From Longirhabdus pacifica (GTDB lineage Bacteria; Bacillota; Bacilli; Paenibacillales; DSM-105158), in the NCBI RefSeq assembly GCF_004115085.1, contig NZ_QXJP01000008.1:106412-170411 (forward strand): a stretch of DNA of 64,000 nucleotides. Direction: 5' to 3'. The translations under genes and the position numbers were made by a program. The notes under the pieces are model-generated. The model saw nothing but the letters and a program-made list of their open reading frames with translations. It was not told the DNA's origin and searched no databases. Below are positions 1-10,531 of this stretch, in pieces (position 1 is the stretch's first letter; every line of letters begins with the position of its first letter).

Positions 1-36
1 CATTACGTCATCATTTACAATGTAAACTTTCATCAT
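1..36 (-). CDS. 5' end of a gene running off the left edge, possibly response regulator
   Basis: Two adjacent ATG codons on the minus strand follow a GAAGGAG ribosome binding site, and the second ATG (31-33) is the better spaced. The 11 codons visible from there read MKVYIVNDDVM before the window ends. A short hydrophobic strand followed by paired Asp resembles the start of a receiver domain (MKxLIVDDE type), but so few residues cannot prove this. Confidence 0.35.
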   Translation of the reverse strand, partial: MMKVYIVNDDVM

Positions 37-352
37 CTCACTCCTTCACTCCCATGACGATTTTCACACTAAAGATGTTTGTATACTAAGACAGACTTTC
101 ATGTTTTGTTTTTAGAATATACTGAATATTAAATTTCTGTTTTGTTATGTATATCTTATTATTTTATTTAATATTAAAAAAGCAATTAAAAATACTGTAA
201 CATCACTTCAAAAATAAAGATTATAATTTATGATTATATCACACAAATTGACAGTGATATCGAAAAAATAACATGATTAATTATTTTTTGACACTTTATA
301 CGATGTCGCTTTCATAAGTCTTTCAACAATATCATACATTCATACATATAAT
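37..352. other. AT-rich intergenic region, no gene seen
   Basis: About 300 bases of very AT-rich sequence separate the left-edge gene start from the terminator of the giant surface protein. It must hold the promoter of the left-edge gene, but I see no clear -35/-10 pair, operator or small ORF with a ribosome binding site. Confidence 0.4.
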
Positions 353-399
353 GAAAAAAATAACCAGCCTATTATCATTAGTATGAGTAGGCTGGTTAT
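353..399 (-). terminator. Rho-independent terminator of the giant surface protein gene
   Basis: A 12-bp perfect stem (ATAACCAGCCTA paired with TAGGCTGGTTAT) with a 16-nt loop is followed on the minus strand by a run of T. It lies 40 bases past the stop codon. Confidence 0.85.
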
Positions 400-439
400 C
401 TATATCTATTTCAATATGTGAAAGAAGGAGGACGTCAGA

Positions 440-3400
440 TTACCATAACGGATCAGGAATAAATTCCGTCATTTGTTCTGTGCCATCTTCCAAGCGATCG
501 TATCGATGTGTTCTAGTACTCTCCTCTACTTCGCCAAATGCCCAGTGATCTGCTGGGACATCTGGAAATGAAACATCCACATTAGTTAACGGCCCACGAT
601 GCAACAGGCGATTGATCATTGTTACCGCCTCGGCACGAATCATTGGATCACTAGGTTTAAAGCTTCCATCTGGATTGCCAACGATAATATGATGTCGGTA
701 CATATGTTCAATGTAATTCACAGCCCAATGATTTTCAACATCTGTAAAGTGAATATTTAATGCCTCACTATTGTTTAAATTTAAATATTTAGCAATAACA
801 GCGCTAAGCTCTGCACGGGTAATAGCTTGGTCAGGCCTAAACGACCCGTCGTCATAGCCCCCAAATAATTCAGCACGGGTAACGGCTTCAATATATGCTG
901 CTGCCCAGTGATCTGTTGGGATATCGTCATACATTTTCTTCTCTGTAACGATATGCTCTAAATCCATAATTCTCGCGAATATACCTGCAATTTCCCCACG
1001 GGTAATTTCACGATTCGGTTTAAATTCCCCATCTGGATAACCAACAATATAGCTATGGTGCAACGATGAACCAAATCGATCACTATGCAACATGACTTGA
1101 ATGGAAGATGTATCGTTTAGTGTATTCACTAGTATAGCTGCTTTACTTGCAATCTTCGCTTCATTGTTCACGATTACCTCCGCTTGGGGTAGTACATCTT
1201 CTCCTACAACAACACTGTACATTATTTCCCCTGTCTCGCCAGCTTGCAATGTACCGACATTCCAACTCACCATCTGTCCATTCACATTACCACCAGCAGC
1301 ATCTTCCATACTAGTATAGCGTGGAATTTGTGCCTGTATTTCAACTTGATTTACGGCATGCTCGCTGTCATTACGGTATTGCAACGTATAATATATGTTG
1401 TCCCCTTCGCCATACATCGCTTTATCAGAGAAAATTTCGATGGATAAATCCGATTCTTTTCTATTTGTCGTTTGGTTATTGCTCGGTTTACTTGGTTCGC
1501 TCGGTTCTATAATCGGTTTTAAAGACACATCATGACGCACCATCGTCGTTCCAACTTCAATTGCAGGACTATTGTAAGTAATGTATCCTGGCTTGGTGAC
1601 AACCACTTTATAGTCCGTATATGGATACACCATATAAGCATAGAAACCATATGCATCGGAATCTTGTGGGTTGCGGTTATCATTAGGATCAAAGCCCACA
1701 AGTTCAGGTAAAATCACTAACTCTCCTGGTGTAATGTTATGATCACGATTTCGCTGCGTATCCGCATAATACAAATGCACATGTGCGTTTTCAATAGATT
1801 TTCCTGTTACTGCATCCGTCACTATGCCATATGGATCAATGAGCACTTCACTCAGATTTAACTCCCCATCTTGATTAATCATTAATGGTGCGTAATTTCC
1901 ATTCCGATCTTCATTAATAATGATCTCCACACCCGGTGTCACTTCCATCAGCACAACTAATTGATACGTACCATTCTTCAAATTAGGGATATGAAAAACA
2001 CCTTGCTCTTCTATGGAAAAATATTTAATACTTTGATCATGATTTAATACGATATCCCCATTACTATCCAGCAAATATCCTTTCATTTTTTCATACAGCT
2101 CTTTCGGATATTGTAGTGTCTCTTGTTCTACAGATTGAAATAAAACCATTCCTGCTCCTGTCTTATCTGAAGGAAATACATCATGGTTAGAAATCGGAAA
2201 TTGTCCTACTTCTGCTTTTTGTTTAAACGTTATTGGTGTCGTATTTTTTCCAATCTGTACTTGTTTTGTCACTTCTATATCATAGTCCGTGTTGCTTTTT
2301 GGAACTGAGATTTGATAAGATCCATCTTCTTTTGTTATCGCTTTTGCAGAAAAGTCGATGACCCCATCACCATCCATATCTTTTGTAATGATAACAATGG
2401 CTCCACCTACAGGCTGACTCATACCATTTTCGTCTATTTCTGTTACCACTCCTGCAACTGCTCCGGGATTAAACACGATATAAATTTGATCTGTTGCATA
2501 TAATTTCTTCTTCTCATCACTTACTTCCACCAATACAGGAAAACGGATAGAAGATGTACCGATAATCTCATCCGAACGAAACGGTAAGCTTGCCTTTCCA
2601 TCCTCATCTGTTATCGCTGTTGTCCCTTGCGGGAAAGTCCCCCTGTTAGTTGGTGAGGAAAATAGGACGTTCGCTCCTGATAATGGTTCTCCATTCAGAT
2701 CCGTAATCATGGCTTGTAATATCGTCTCTGATTTCCCATCACCCAGAATGGTCTCTGGATCAGCCATCAACGTAATTTGGTATGGTGCAAGTTGTGCATC
2801 GACAATGACTTGTTCTGCACCGCTTTCTGGTAATGCATAAAACTCTACTTGTGTGTCAGCGTATGCTTCCGCACTCACGTCTAGTATATACTCAGCCACA
2901 CTAACATTTTTAAAAATATAGGTACCGTTAGCTGCTGTTGCAGTCCTTGCAGTTTCTTCCTCACTATAACGATGTAACAACCTAACACTCGCACCTTCCA
3001 TCACTGCATCATCAACGATATCCGTAATCGTGCCAACAACATCTACCGTCGGATACACGTAGAATGGATTGTTTGCCCCGTTTACACCGTTATAAGCATC
3101 TTGTTCTATCTGTTGACTCTGACTGTGGTAACCATGAAAGGTTGGTGTAAAGAGCGTGGATGCAGCTACTGACTGATCTAATGGTACGGATACGATCCAC
3201 TCTTTGTACCCATCGGAAATATAAGAAGTGGTATTCATCCATATCAATGCATGGGTTTGTACATTCGTACCTTGTCCATATGTTACGGTAACGTCCTCTA
3301 CGTTTACCGCACTGATCGCCTGAAATGTTGCTATGTCATTCTCCCCATAGTTCGTTAATTCCCAATCTGCTTGTTGCTCTGATCCACTCCAACCATCTAG

Positions 3401-6400
3401 CAAGCTGCCCAGCACTTTCACTGTATTTTGCGTGGTACTTTCTTTGCCGCTATTTTTGCCTGTTGCTTTCACCGTAACGATATGGGTGGTGTCATAAGGT
3501 GTTTGCTCTGGAACGACCACTTCAATGATAATGTCTCGTTTTTCATCTGCAGCAAGGGTCATTGCTTGTCGGTCGTCATCCACCCTTGTGACCTGGAAAG
3601 GACTATCAAAGGTTAACGCAAACTCATCTTTTCCTGCACCCGTATTGTGCAGCGTATGCGTGAATCGCACACTGTTCCCCGCTGTTACTTCTTCATAACC
3701 ATTACCGAGAAGCATATGTTGCCCTTTCACCACTGCGTTAACCTTATTCGTATTTACCGGTCCGTATTGTTTGTAGTCTGCCACTGGTCTAGAGAAATAT
3801 TGATTGATTTCCGCTTCAAATTGTAATTCAGCACCAACCGCGGTATCTTTTTTCGCTGTTGCGTCAAACGTCACTACCTGTTTTTCGCCCAGTCTTAATG
3901 ATGATATGTCCCACTTCAACTCATTGCGAGCATCGTTCCATGAAGCATCACCATATACTGCATCGGACACTGTCGGCTCTTTCAGCGTAACGTATACTGC
4001 ATCTGTTACACTCAAATAAGTGACTGCATCATACGCTGTGCTTTGTCCTTCGTTATTCACTTCTAACGTGTACGTAATGGTATCTCCTACTTGTGTAAAC
4101 TCACTTTCATTTGAAGTTAAGGAGATCGACAAATCAGGTTGCCCTACTTGTAATATAATCGCTTGACTTACTGTCGCTTGCTTTGACACACCATGTTGCA
4201 GCGCAGTCTCGTAATGCAGAATAGGCTCAAAGCTCGTATAATAGCTATTGCTACTTTGCGAACTATCTGTAGGAGTTATCGCCTTTACTGTAACATACAT
4301 ATCCCTTGTTATATGTTCAAGATGATATCCTCCGCCTTTCAACTCTACCTTATCCCCATTAGGTAAAAACACTTCCGTTATCATCTGTTCCGTTTGTTCA
4401 AATTTCAACACAGCATCATACACATGCAACCCATTCGGGATATCAATGTTAACTTCATAAGTCACTTCATCCCCTGGTGTAACGTTGGTTTGATCGTTAT
4501 TTGTATTGTACTTCATCACAGCAGATAGTTGCGGCGGTGCTGTCGATAGCTTGTGCTGTATGGTTTGATTAAGCTTATACGTTTTATATGGGGTATTGAA
4601 TTTTGATGTATACGATGTGAGTGTAGCTGGTACGATAATGTCATCTACTCCGGCCGCAAGGGTATCGGGAGTTACGGTAAACGTGACGTTTGTTTCTGCA
4701 TTCTGATTGACATGCAGCTGTGTCCATATCACTTTGTTCCCATCACTGCTTAGTGTCCCTTGGTTCGAGATGGACTGGGGTACTACCGTTAAACCAGTAG
4801 GAATATCTACCTCTACTACACCGTTAAAAGCATTCGTTTCTCCCTCATTCTTAAGCTTATACCCAATCTGAATTTCGTTTACCGTTTCAGAAAACTCACT
4901 CTGTAACAAACCTATTTTACTTAACATTAATTTAGGTTGTACGACATCCACGTTTGTTTTGGATTTAGCACTTTGCAGCCATTTCCCCTCTTCTGTCGCC
5001 CATCTTACAACCGCACTACTTTCTACAGCCTCTATTAATTGCGTTACCGATCCTGTATCCACACTGCTACCATCGTTTTTTACTTGAAGTTGAACATGAC
5101 GAACGATCGTAGTTGCATCCGTATCTGTTTCTTTCGCTATAACGTCTCCCAAAACCATACTTAACGTACTGTTAGACCAAGTGGCTGTAAGATCGGGTTG
5201 CCCTTTCTCATCGGTAACAGATATAACATCAAACATGTTCAACAAATCGAATGTATCTCTTATCGTAATGTTACGAGCGTTGGTACCTTTTGGCACAGTA
5301 ACGGTTAACTCATAATCTATCGTATCTCCAGGACGAATTTCATCTATACGCCCTTCATTGCTGCTCCTTTTAATACGATTATTTATCCATACTTTTGGAA
5401 TGTTTAAAACGCCTGTGGCCTTGGAACTACTATATTTTTCTTTCCCTAACTCTGGATTATTGTTATGATCTGCATCTGTATCATTCACATACGCTTGGTT
5501 ATTCGTATAATAGGGGCCTGTATCCCCATACACGGCATCATTCTCTCCTGCGTCTTTTAATGAAACTAATGACATAGTAAAGTTGTAATCCACACTATGA
5601 TTTACGAACAACGTCGATACGGTATCAAAAGTCAATGTATATCCCTTATTCACATCTCCATAGACAGCAGTCTGAACAGGGGTGGAAATGATATCAAATC
5701 CCGCGGGTATAGTGACCGAAGGGGTAAAGCCATACGCCGTATTTCTACCTACATTTTTAACAGAAAACGTGTAATCCACTTCATCATTTAGATTCATCTC
5801 TTTAGAAGCAGGGGTGATTGTTGCTCTCAAATTCGGTATTCTCACTTGTACTGCAGCTGGATTAGATTGTGCAACTAGCTTGCCAACTTTATCATTGGGA
5901 TCTTGCCATTCAAAGATAGCGGTAGATTTTTGCGTTTCATTTACTACACCATCTTTAATATCATCTACTCTTGTTTTCACATAATAAGTGTACGTAGCTT
6001 CTGTGCTTACTGCTAAGTTAGAAATCGTCACGTTATTGCCTGCAACACTCTTCTGTTCACCTGCTGGGGACCACTGTCCATTCCCATCACTATGATAGGT
6101 AGTAAACATTTCTAAAAACGTTTGGTTATTCGAAATGGTATCGATGAGTTTCGGCTCATACGCAACAGCTCCAGTCGGAAGGTTCACTTCTAGTTGATAC
6201 ACAACCCAATCTCCGATACGTACATTTGCCTTACTTCCTGTTGTTGTATCTATTACTTTTTTCGTCACAGCAGGTCGCTCTACTTGCATGACAGGATTAT
6301 TGACTTCTGATGCGGTATACTCTCTTACAGGAGTCATTTGCTGTGGTTGACCGTAATAATCTGCTGAAGCGTTACTGTAAATGACGTAACCTGATCCGAT

Positions 6401-8506
6401 AGGGTCTGTGACATCTGCTGTATACGTAAATGTTACGGACTGTAGCGGTTCTAATTTCTCTATCTCATCAAACGTAAGTGTTCTATCGTTACTATTAAAG
6501 GTAAAATCATCTTGAATGATCGTTGGGTTTTCCAGTTGTTCACCCAATACATCCACGAATTGAATGTTATAGGCCGTTGTATCGCCATGGTTACGCAATG
6601 TAATAGCGATATCCACCATCTCAGAACCGTATACATCTACAGTACGGGTATCTTTTACCGAAACTTGTTTGACTTTGCGTTCCATCTCTATAGCTGGTTC
6701 TGTATATTGTAATTTCACACTATCTCTTTTACTCACAATGCGTTGTGGCGAATTGGCATAAGAAAGTACAAGCAAGTTCTCTGCACCTTTATCTGCTTTG
6801 ACAAATTCACCACTATCTTCAACGATGATCTCCAATGTCGTAGATAACTCTCCTGTATTATCAGGCAAATCACCTAACTCCCACACTAACAAATGATTGG
6901 AAGATTCATAACTTGGAGCAACTCCATTTAAGGCATAGGAAGATAAGTCATTACTTTCTAAAACGGTACCTAAAGGAAGAAAATTGTACAACGCCACATC
7001 ATGCTGCTTCGCACCAATGTTACGAGCATCGTACTTCACATCCATATATACACGATCTCCGACCGTCACAGATCCAGCTTTGGCATCCATCGCTACGTCG
7101 TTTATTTTTACGATTTTTTCACTTATATGAGGTTCATTCACACTAATAGAAGTATCACTGCTATGTTGAACGTAACCGGATGCATCAGTAACTCCCGCTA
7201 TACTGACAGCATTATGGATACTATCTCCAGCGTAAATTGGACCTCCATTATAGGAAGCTGCCCATTCATCACGTATATGAGCTGTATAGGATATGGACAT
7301 CGTAGATTGTTTCGCAAGCGTACCTAAATCCCAAGTTATCGTCGTCGTTCCATCACTATTTTTTTGTGGATTACCTTCTACTCCCTGCACATCTAAGTAT
7401 TGCAAAAAATCTTGTCCATCTCCGAGTGTATCGGTTACAACAACATCAGCAACATCTTCATACTCATTGGTCTTTATATGTATTGTATATGTGACGGTAT
7501 CACCATACTTCACCACAGATTTATCTACTGCTTTATGAATAGAAATATCTTTCGCATTGGCTGTATAATCGATATTTCCTGTGTAACTCTCACTATCGAC
7601 TATCGCAGTGTAAGCTAATGTATGCGTGACCGTATCTCCATGTTGGATAGCACTTTGATCTGGGTATTGTTCTAAAAAAGCTTCTTTATACGACAGTTTG
7701 CGTGTCTCACCAGCGGCTAATTGTAAATTAGACCACTCCCATTGCCTCCACTCTGGATCTGAAGTGCTGTCTATTTCTTCATCAGCAGCATCCGACAACT
7801 GGTACACCTCCACTGCTGTATGGACTCTATTTTCTAGATCAATGACCGTTTCCGTTCGTGTATTATTAACAAGATTAATAAAACGAGTCATCTCTCCCCA
7901 ATTTTGTCCATGATCTGGAGGGGTGTCATTCGGACCTGCACCCTTTACTGCAGCTGTATGGTTTACGTTAATTTCAAACGGCACGATTTCCATGGTGATC
8001 ACATCACTTGGTCCATCTCCTGCTTGCGGAAGGTTACGAGCATCATCGCTTGCTGCTACCGACATGGTGATGGCAATATCATCTCCGAAAGCTACCGCTC
8101 GTTGATCCTCATGGTAGCGATAAGATTCTAAAGATTGAATGGAAATTGGAAACATATATGTCTCTTGGGGAGCTAAATCTTTCATATCTTTCCACACGAT
8201 GTTCTGTACACCATCAGTAGACACAGAATGATCAGATGCAGGGTATAGTGGATCTTCCACGTATTCCAACCCATCTCCTAATGCTATGGCATAGGTTAGA
8301 TTATAAGCCCAATCGTTCGTTTCATTATTAGTCACTTTCGCATACAATGTAGTCTGCTTTCCTAGTACGATCTGTTTCGAACCATGCTGTATGGCAAACT
8401 GTAAATCCCCATTATATGCAGCATGTACTATATCTTTCCCTACCCCTATAAAAGACTGAAGAAATAAAATAAATATTAGGAATATGGACACTTGTTTTTT
8501 CATCAT
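440..8506 (-). CDS. Giant secreted DUF11-repeat protein with C-terminal SLH domains
   Basis: This 2688-residue protein starts with a signal peptide (cleavage near residue 30, after VHAA). Most of the chain is a long series of Ig-like DUF11/conserved-repeat modules, recognisable by recurring phrases such as GDTVTYTI, NxGxTxAYN and DTLGDGQDF. Around residues 1900-2300 it carries carboxypeptidase-regulatory/Cna-B-like modules and an invasin-type Big_1 module (MADPETILGDGKSETILQA). A Pro/Ser/Asn linker and a last DUF11 repeat precede three SLH domains (about 2480-2670; VGYPDGEFKPNREITRGE, GGYDDGSFRPDQAITRAE, VGNPDGSFKPSDPMIRAE). SLH domains bind pyruvylated secondary cell-wall polymer, so it should be a very long surface fibre or adhesin held without a sortase signal. 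It is monocistronic with its own terminator. The tandem-start ATG ATG has AAAGGGG 13 bases upstream. Ligand and role are unknown. Confidence 0.9.
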   Translation of the reverse strand: MMKKQVSIFLIFILFLQSFIGVGKDIVHAAYNGDLQFAIQHGSKQIVLGKQTTLYAKVTNNETNDWAYNLTYAIALGDGLEYVEDPLYPASDHSVSTDGVQNIVWKDMKDLAPQETYMFPISIQSLESYRYHEDQRAVAFGDDIAITMSVAASDDARNLPQAGDGPSDVITMEIVPFEINVNHTAAVKGAGPNDTPPDHGQNWGEMTRFINLVNNTRTETVIDLENRVHTAVEVYQLSDAADEEIDSTSDPEWRQWEWSNLQLAAGETRKLSYKEAFLEQYPDQSAIQHGDTVTHTLAYTAIVDSESYTGNIDYTANAKDISIHKAVDKSVVKYGDTVTYTIHIKTNEYEDVADVVVTDTLGDGQDFLQYLDVQGVEGNPQKNSDGTTTITWDLGTLAKQSTMSISYTAHIRDEWAASYNGGPIYAGDSIHNAVSIAGVTDASGYVQHSSDTSISVNEPHISEKIVKINDVAMDAKAGSVTVGDRVYMDVKYDARNIGAKQHDVALYNFLPLGTVLESNDLSSYALNGVAPSYESSNHLLVWELGDLPDNTGELSTTLEIIVEDSGEFVKADKGAENLLVLSYANSPQRIVSKRDSVKLQYTEPAIEMERKVKQVSVKDTRTVDVYGSEMVDIAITLRNHGDTTAYNIQFVDVLGEQLENPTIIQDDFTFNSNDRTLTFDEIEKLEPLQSVTFTYTADVTDPIGSGYVIYSNASADYYGQPQQMTPVREYTASEVNNPVMQVERPAVTKKVIDTTTGSKANVRIGDWVVYQLEVNLPTGAVAYEPKLIDTISNNQTFLEMFTTYHSDGNGQWSPAGEQKSVAGNNVTISNLAVSTEATYTYYVKTRVDDIKDGVVNETQKSTAIFEWQDPNDKVGKLVAQSNPAAVQVRIPNLRATITPASKEMNLNDEVDYTFSVKNVGRNTAYGFTPSVTIPAGFDIISTPVQTAVYGDVNKGYTLTFDTVSTLFVNHSVDYNFTMSLVSLKDAGENDAVYGDTGPYYTNNQAYVNDTDADHNNNPELGKEKYSSSKATGVLNIPKVWINNRIKRSSNEGRIDEIRPGDTIDYELTVTVPKGTNARNITIRDTFDLLNMFDVISVTDEKGQPDLTATWSNSTLSMVLGDVIAKETDTDATTIVRHVQLQVKNDGSSVDTGSVTQLIEAVESSAVVRWATEEGKWLQSAKSKTNVDVVQPKLMLSKIGLLQSEFSETVNEIQIGYKLKNEGETNAFNGVVEVDIPTGLTVVPQSISNQGTLSSDGNKVIWTQLHVNQNAETNVTFTVTPDTLAAGVDDIIVPATLTSYTSKFNTPYKTYKLNQTIQHKLSTAPPQLSAVMKYNTNNDQTNVTPGDEVTYEVNIDIPNGLHVYDAVLKFEQTEQMITEVFLPNGDKVELKGGGYHLEHITRDMYVTVKAITPTDSSQSSNSYYTSFEPILHYETALQHGVSKQATVSQAIILQVGQPDLSISLTSNESEFTQVGDTITYTLEVNNEGQSTAYDAVTYLSVTDAVYVTLKEPTVSDAVYGDASWNDARNELKWDISSLRLGEKQVVTFDATAKKDTAVGAELQFEAEINQYFSRPVADYKQYGPVNTNKVNAVVKGQHMLLGNGYEEVTAGNSVRFTHTLHNTGAGKDEFALTFDSPFQVTRVDDDRQAMTLAADEKRDIIIEVVVPEQTPYDTTHIVTVKATGKNSGKESTTQNTVKVLGSLLDGWSGSEQQADWELTNYGENDIATFQAISAVNVEDVTVTYGQGTNVQTHALIWMNTTSYISDGYKEWIVSVPLDQSVAASTLFTPTFHGYHSQSQQIEQDAYNGVNGANNPFYVYPTVDVVGTITDIVDDAVMEGASVRLLHRYSEEETARTATAANGTYIFKNVSVAEYILDVSAEAYADTQVEFYALPESGAEQVIVDAQLAPYQITLMADPETILGDGKSETILQAMITDLNGEPLSGANVLFSSPTNRGTFPQGTTAITDEDGKASLPFRSDEIIGTSSIRFPVLVEVSDEKKKLYATDQIYIVFNPGAVAGVVTEIDENGMSQPVGGAIVIITKDMDGDGVIDFSAKAITKEDGSYQISVPKSNTDYDIEVTKQVQIGKNTTPITFKQKAEVGQFPISNHDVFPSDKTGAGMVLFQSVEQETLQYPKELYEKMKGYLLDSNGDIVLNHDQSIKYFSIEEQGVFHIPNLKNGTYQLVVLMEVTPGVEIIINEDRNGNYAPLMINQDGELNLSEVLIDPYGIVTDAVTGKSIENAHVHLYYADTQRNRDHNITPGELVILPELVGFDPNDNRNPQDSDAYGFYAYMVYPYTDYKVVVTKPGYITYNSPAIEVGTTMVRHDVSLKPIIEPSEPSKPSNNQTTNRKESDLSIEIFSDKAMYGEGDNIYYTLQYRNDSEHAVNQVEIQAQIPRYTSMEDAAGGNVNGQMVSWNVGTLQAGETGEIMYSVVVGEDVLPQAEVIVNNEAKIASKAAILVNTLNDTSSIQVMLHSDRFGSSLHHSYIVGYPDGEFKPNREITRGEIAGIFARIMDLEHIVTEKKMYDDIPTDHWAAAYIEAVTRAELFGGYDDGSFRPDQAITRAELSAVIAKYLNLNNSEALNIHFTDVENHWAVNYIEHMYRHHIIVGNPDGSFKPSDPMIRAEAVTMINRLLHRGPLTNVDVSFPDVPADHWAFGEVEESTRTHRYDRLEDGTEQMTEFIPDPLW

Positions 8507-8696
8507 TTTTTGTAATTATCCCCTTTATAGTAATATAGAACTATATACAATACCTTATTAAAACACTTATTACTTAACAAATACTAAACATATAATGTGT
8601 TGTTGGTAGAATTGACATATATACTATAATTCTTTATACCTATTACTATATTCGGATTGTAGAGCATGACCTCATCGTTTTATGGGGATTTCTTAG

Positions 8697-8760
8697 AAAC
8701 AAAAAAGCTCCTCCTTGTCATAAACAGTTTTATCCTTTAACTGTCTATCTTAAGGGGAGC
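8697..8760 (-). terminator. Terminator after pyrD
   Basis: On the minus strand GCTCCCCTT pairs with AAGGAGGAGC (one bulge), an inner ACAGTT/AACTGT stem sits between them, and a T6 run follows. It lies just beyond the pyrD stop. Confidence 0.8.
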
Positions 8761-8788
8761 CATTCTCTAGCAAAAACATCTATTCTAT

Positions 8789-9694
8789 TTATTTTACTAA
8801 TCCACGGAGTTCCTTTATATGTTTTACATTATATCTATCCATATAGTATTGTATTCCCTGAACAACATCGGTTAGTGCAGTAGGATGGATCAATCCAGCA
8901 GTTCCAACAGCAACTGCGTCTGCTCCAGCAAGGATAAACTCAATCGCGTCTTCTCCGGTTGTGATTCCACCCATACCAATAATCGGCACCTCTACTGCAT
9001 TGGCTACCTGATACACCATTCTTACTGCAATCGGTTTAATGGCTGGGCCTGAGAGACCTCCCATCTTGGTCGATAAGATAGGTGTCCTCTGATGCACATC
9101 GATTACCATCCCAAGCAACGTATTAATAAGCGAAATGGCGTCTGCACCACCACTCACTGCAGCTCTTGCCATCTCCGTAATGTCTGTGACGTTCGGGCTA
9201 AGCTTGACAATAAGGGGCTTGTCACAATACTTTTTCACTTCTCGTGTAACTTTCTCCACCATGCTTGCATCCGTTCCAAATGCTACACCGCCTTCTTTGA
9301 TATTGGGACAAGAAATATTTAATTCCAACATCGCGATAGACGTACCTTGTAATTTTTCCGCTACTTCGCAATAATCTTGTATCATTCTACCCGCTATATT
9401 CACAATAATTTTTGTGTCACATTGCTCTAAAAACGGTAAATCCTCTTGTAGAAACACGTCTACACCTGGGTTTTGCAGTCCCACGCTGTTCAACATGCCC
9501 CCATACGTTTCTGCAATGCGAGGTGTAGCATTTCCCGTCCAAGGTTCACTCGCTATTCCTTTTACGACTACCGCTCCAAGTTGATTCATGTCTACATAGT
9601 CACCACATTCCCGTGGCTGAAACGTACCTGATGCAGTCATCACTGGATTTTTGAACGTGATACCAGCAATGTTGACTTCCATGGATTTACACAT
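8789..9694 (-). CDS. pyrD: Dihydroorotate dehydrogenase, class 1B catalytic subunit
   Basis: It oxidises dihydroorotate to orotate with FMN in pyrimidine synthesis. The chain has the family opening VNIAGITFKNPVMTASGTF and the class 1B catalytic Cys in NISCPNIKEGG. The Gly-rich FMN phosphate loop is near the C terminus (IGMGGITTGEDAIEFILAGA). I place the start at the ATG at 9694 (MCKSMEVN, 301 residues) because AAGGAGG lies 9 bases upstream; the ATG four codons later is 21 bases away. This start overlaps the stop of pyrK by 8 bases, as expected for translational coupling of the two subunits. No other pyr gene is adjacent, so this is a stand-alone KD pair in this window. Confidence 0.92.
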   Translation of the reverse strand: MCKSMEVNIAGITFKNPVMTASGTFQPRECGDYVDMNQLGAVVVKGIASEPWTGNATPRIAETYGGMLNSVGLQNPGVDVFLQEDLPFLEQCDTKIIVNIAGRMIQDYCEVAEKLQGTSIAMLELNISCPNIKEGGVAFGTDASMVEKVTREVKKYCDKPLIVKLSPNVTDITEMARAAVSGGADAISLINTLLGMVIDVHQRTPILSTKMGGLSGPAIKPIAVRMVYQVANAVEVPIIGMGGITTGEDAIEFILAGADAVAVGTAGLIHPTALTDVVQGIQYYMDRYNVKHIKELRGLVK

Positions 9695-10478
9695 CAAAAA
9701 CGACCTCCTTAGCATAGAAGATCGGACCATCACTGCATATTTTTTTGTATTCCCATTGCTCTGTTTCCTGATTTTTCACTTTGGTCACACAGCCAACACA
9801 AGCTCCAAACCCGCAACCCATTCTTTCTTCCATGGAAATTTGGCCTTCTATTTCATGTTGGATACACCATGGTTGCACTTCTTCTAGCATTGCCTTGGGA
9901 CCACAAGAATACAACATATCTCCTCTAATATGATGGCGTTCCAAAATATCGATGACCGTCCCTTGTTCCCCAACAGATCCATCATTGGTTGCCACGTACA
10001 GTTCGTCCGCATAGTGTTTAAATGCATCCACTAAGAACGTTTCGTCTCTGAAACCAAGGACGACTTTCTTCTTTCCTATCAATCTTTTTGTAAGCTCCAA
10101 TAACGGTGGTATACCAAGTCCCCCGCCAACAATAATATGCTCCTTGACACCTTCATGCATGTCATAACCGTGTCCTAACGGACCTAGAATATCCACTGTG
10201 TCACCGGGTTGCCGTTGACTGAATTCCTCTGTTCCTGCACCAACTACAGCGTACACTATTTTCATCGTTCCATAATCAGACTGCGTTTCACATATACTAA
10301 TCGGTCTCGGTAACAATGTCGCTTTACCATTACAGTACAAATTAATAAACTGTCCTGGCTGTGTCGCTCTACTAACGTCGTCGTGGTGCAGCACCATCTC
10401 ATAGATATTCGTTGCAATCTGTATGTTACTTACAACGTTTGCTGCCGCTCTACTTTTTAACTTGTTGTGTGATGGCAT
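9687..10478 (-). CDS. pyrK: Dihydroorotate dehydrogenase electron transfer subunit
   Basis: This 263-residue FAD and 2Fe-2S protein passes electrons from PyrD to NAD+. The FAD-binding segment RPISICET is near residue 58. The nucleotide-binding IIVGGGLGIPPLLEL lies mid-chain. The C-terminal iron-sulfur ligands are seen as MGCGFGACVGCVTK plus a later Cys in KKICSDGPIF. AGAGGGAG precedes the ATG. It is first in the pyrK-pyrD operon, behind a likely extended -10 promoter. Length and motifs match the Bacillus family. Confidence 0.93.
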   Translation of the reverse strand: MPSHNKLKSRAAANVVSNIQIATNIYEMVLHHDDVSRATQPGQFINLYCNGKATLLPRPISICETQSDYGTMKIVYAVVGAGTEEFSQRQPGDTVDILGPLGHGYDMHEGVKEHIIVGGGLGIPPLLELTKRLIGKKKVVLGFRDETFLVDAFKHYADELYVATNDGSVGEQGTVIDILERHHIRGDMLYSCGPKAMLEEVQPWCIQHEIEGQISMEERMGCGFGACVGCVTKVKNQETEQWEYKKICSDGPIFYAKEVVFDV

Positions 10479-10522
10479 CGTTTCTCCCTCTTTTTCTAGA
10501 TGTCATAGACATTTTGCATACT

Positions 10523-10531
10523 ATTATATCA
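10523..10531 (-). promoter_or_regulatory. Extended -10 promoter for pyrKD
   Basis: The minus strand reads TGATATAAT (TGn plus TATAAT) 45 bases ahead of pyrK. A convincing -35 is not seen, which fits an extended -10 promoter. No PyrR-type attenuator was recognised. Confidence 0.45.
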
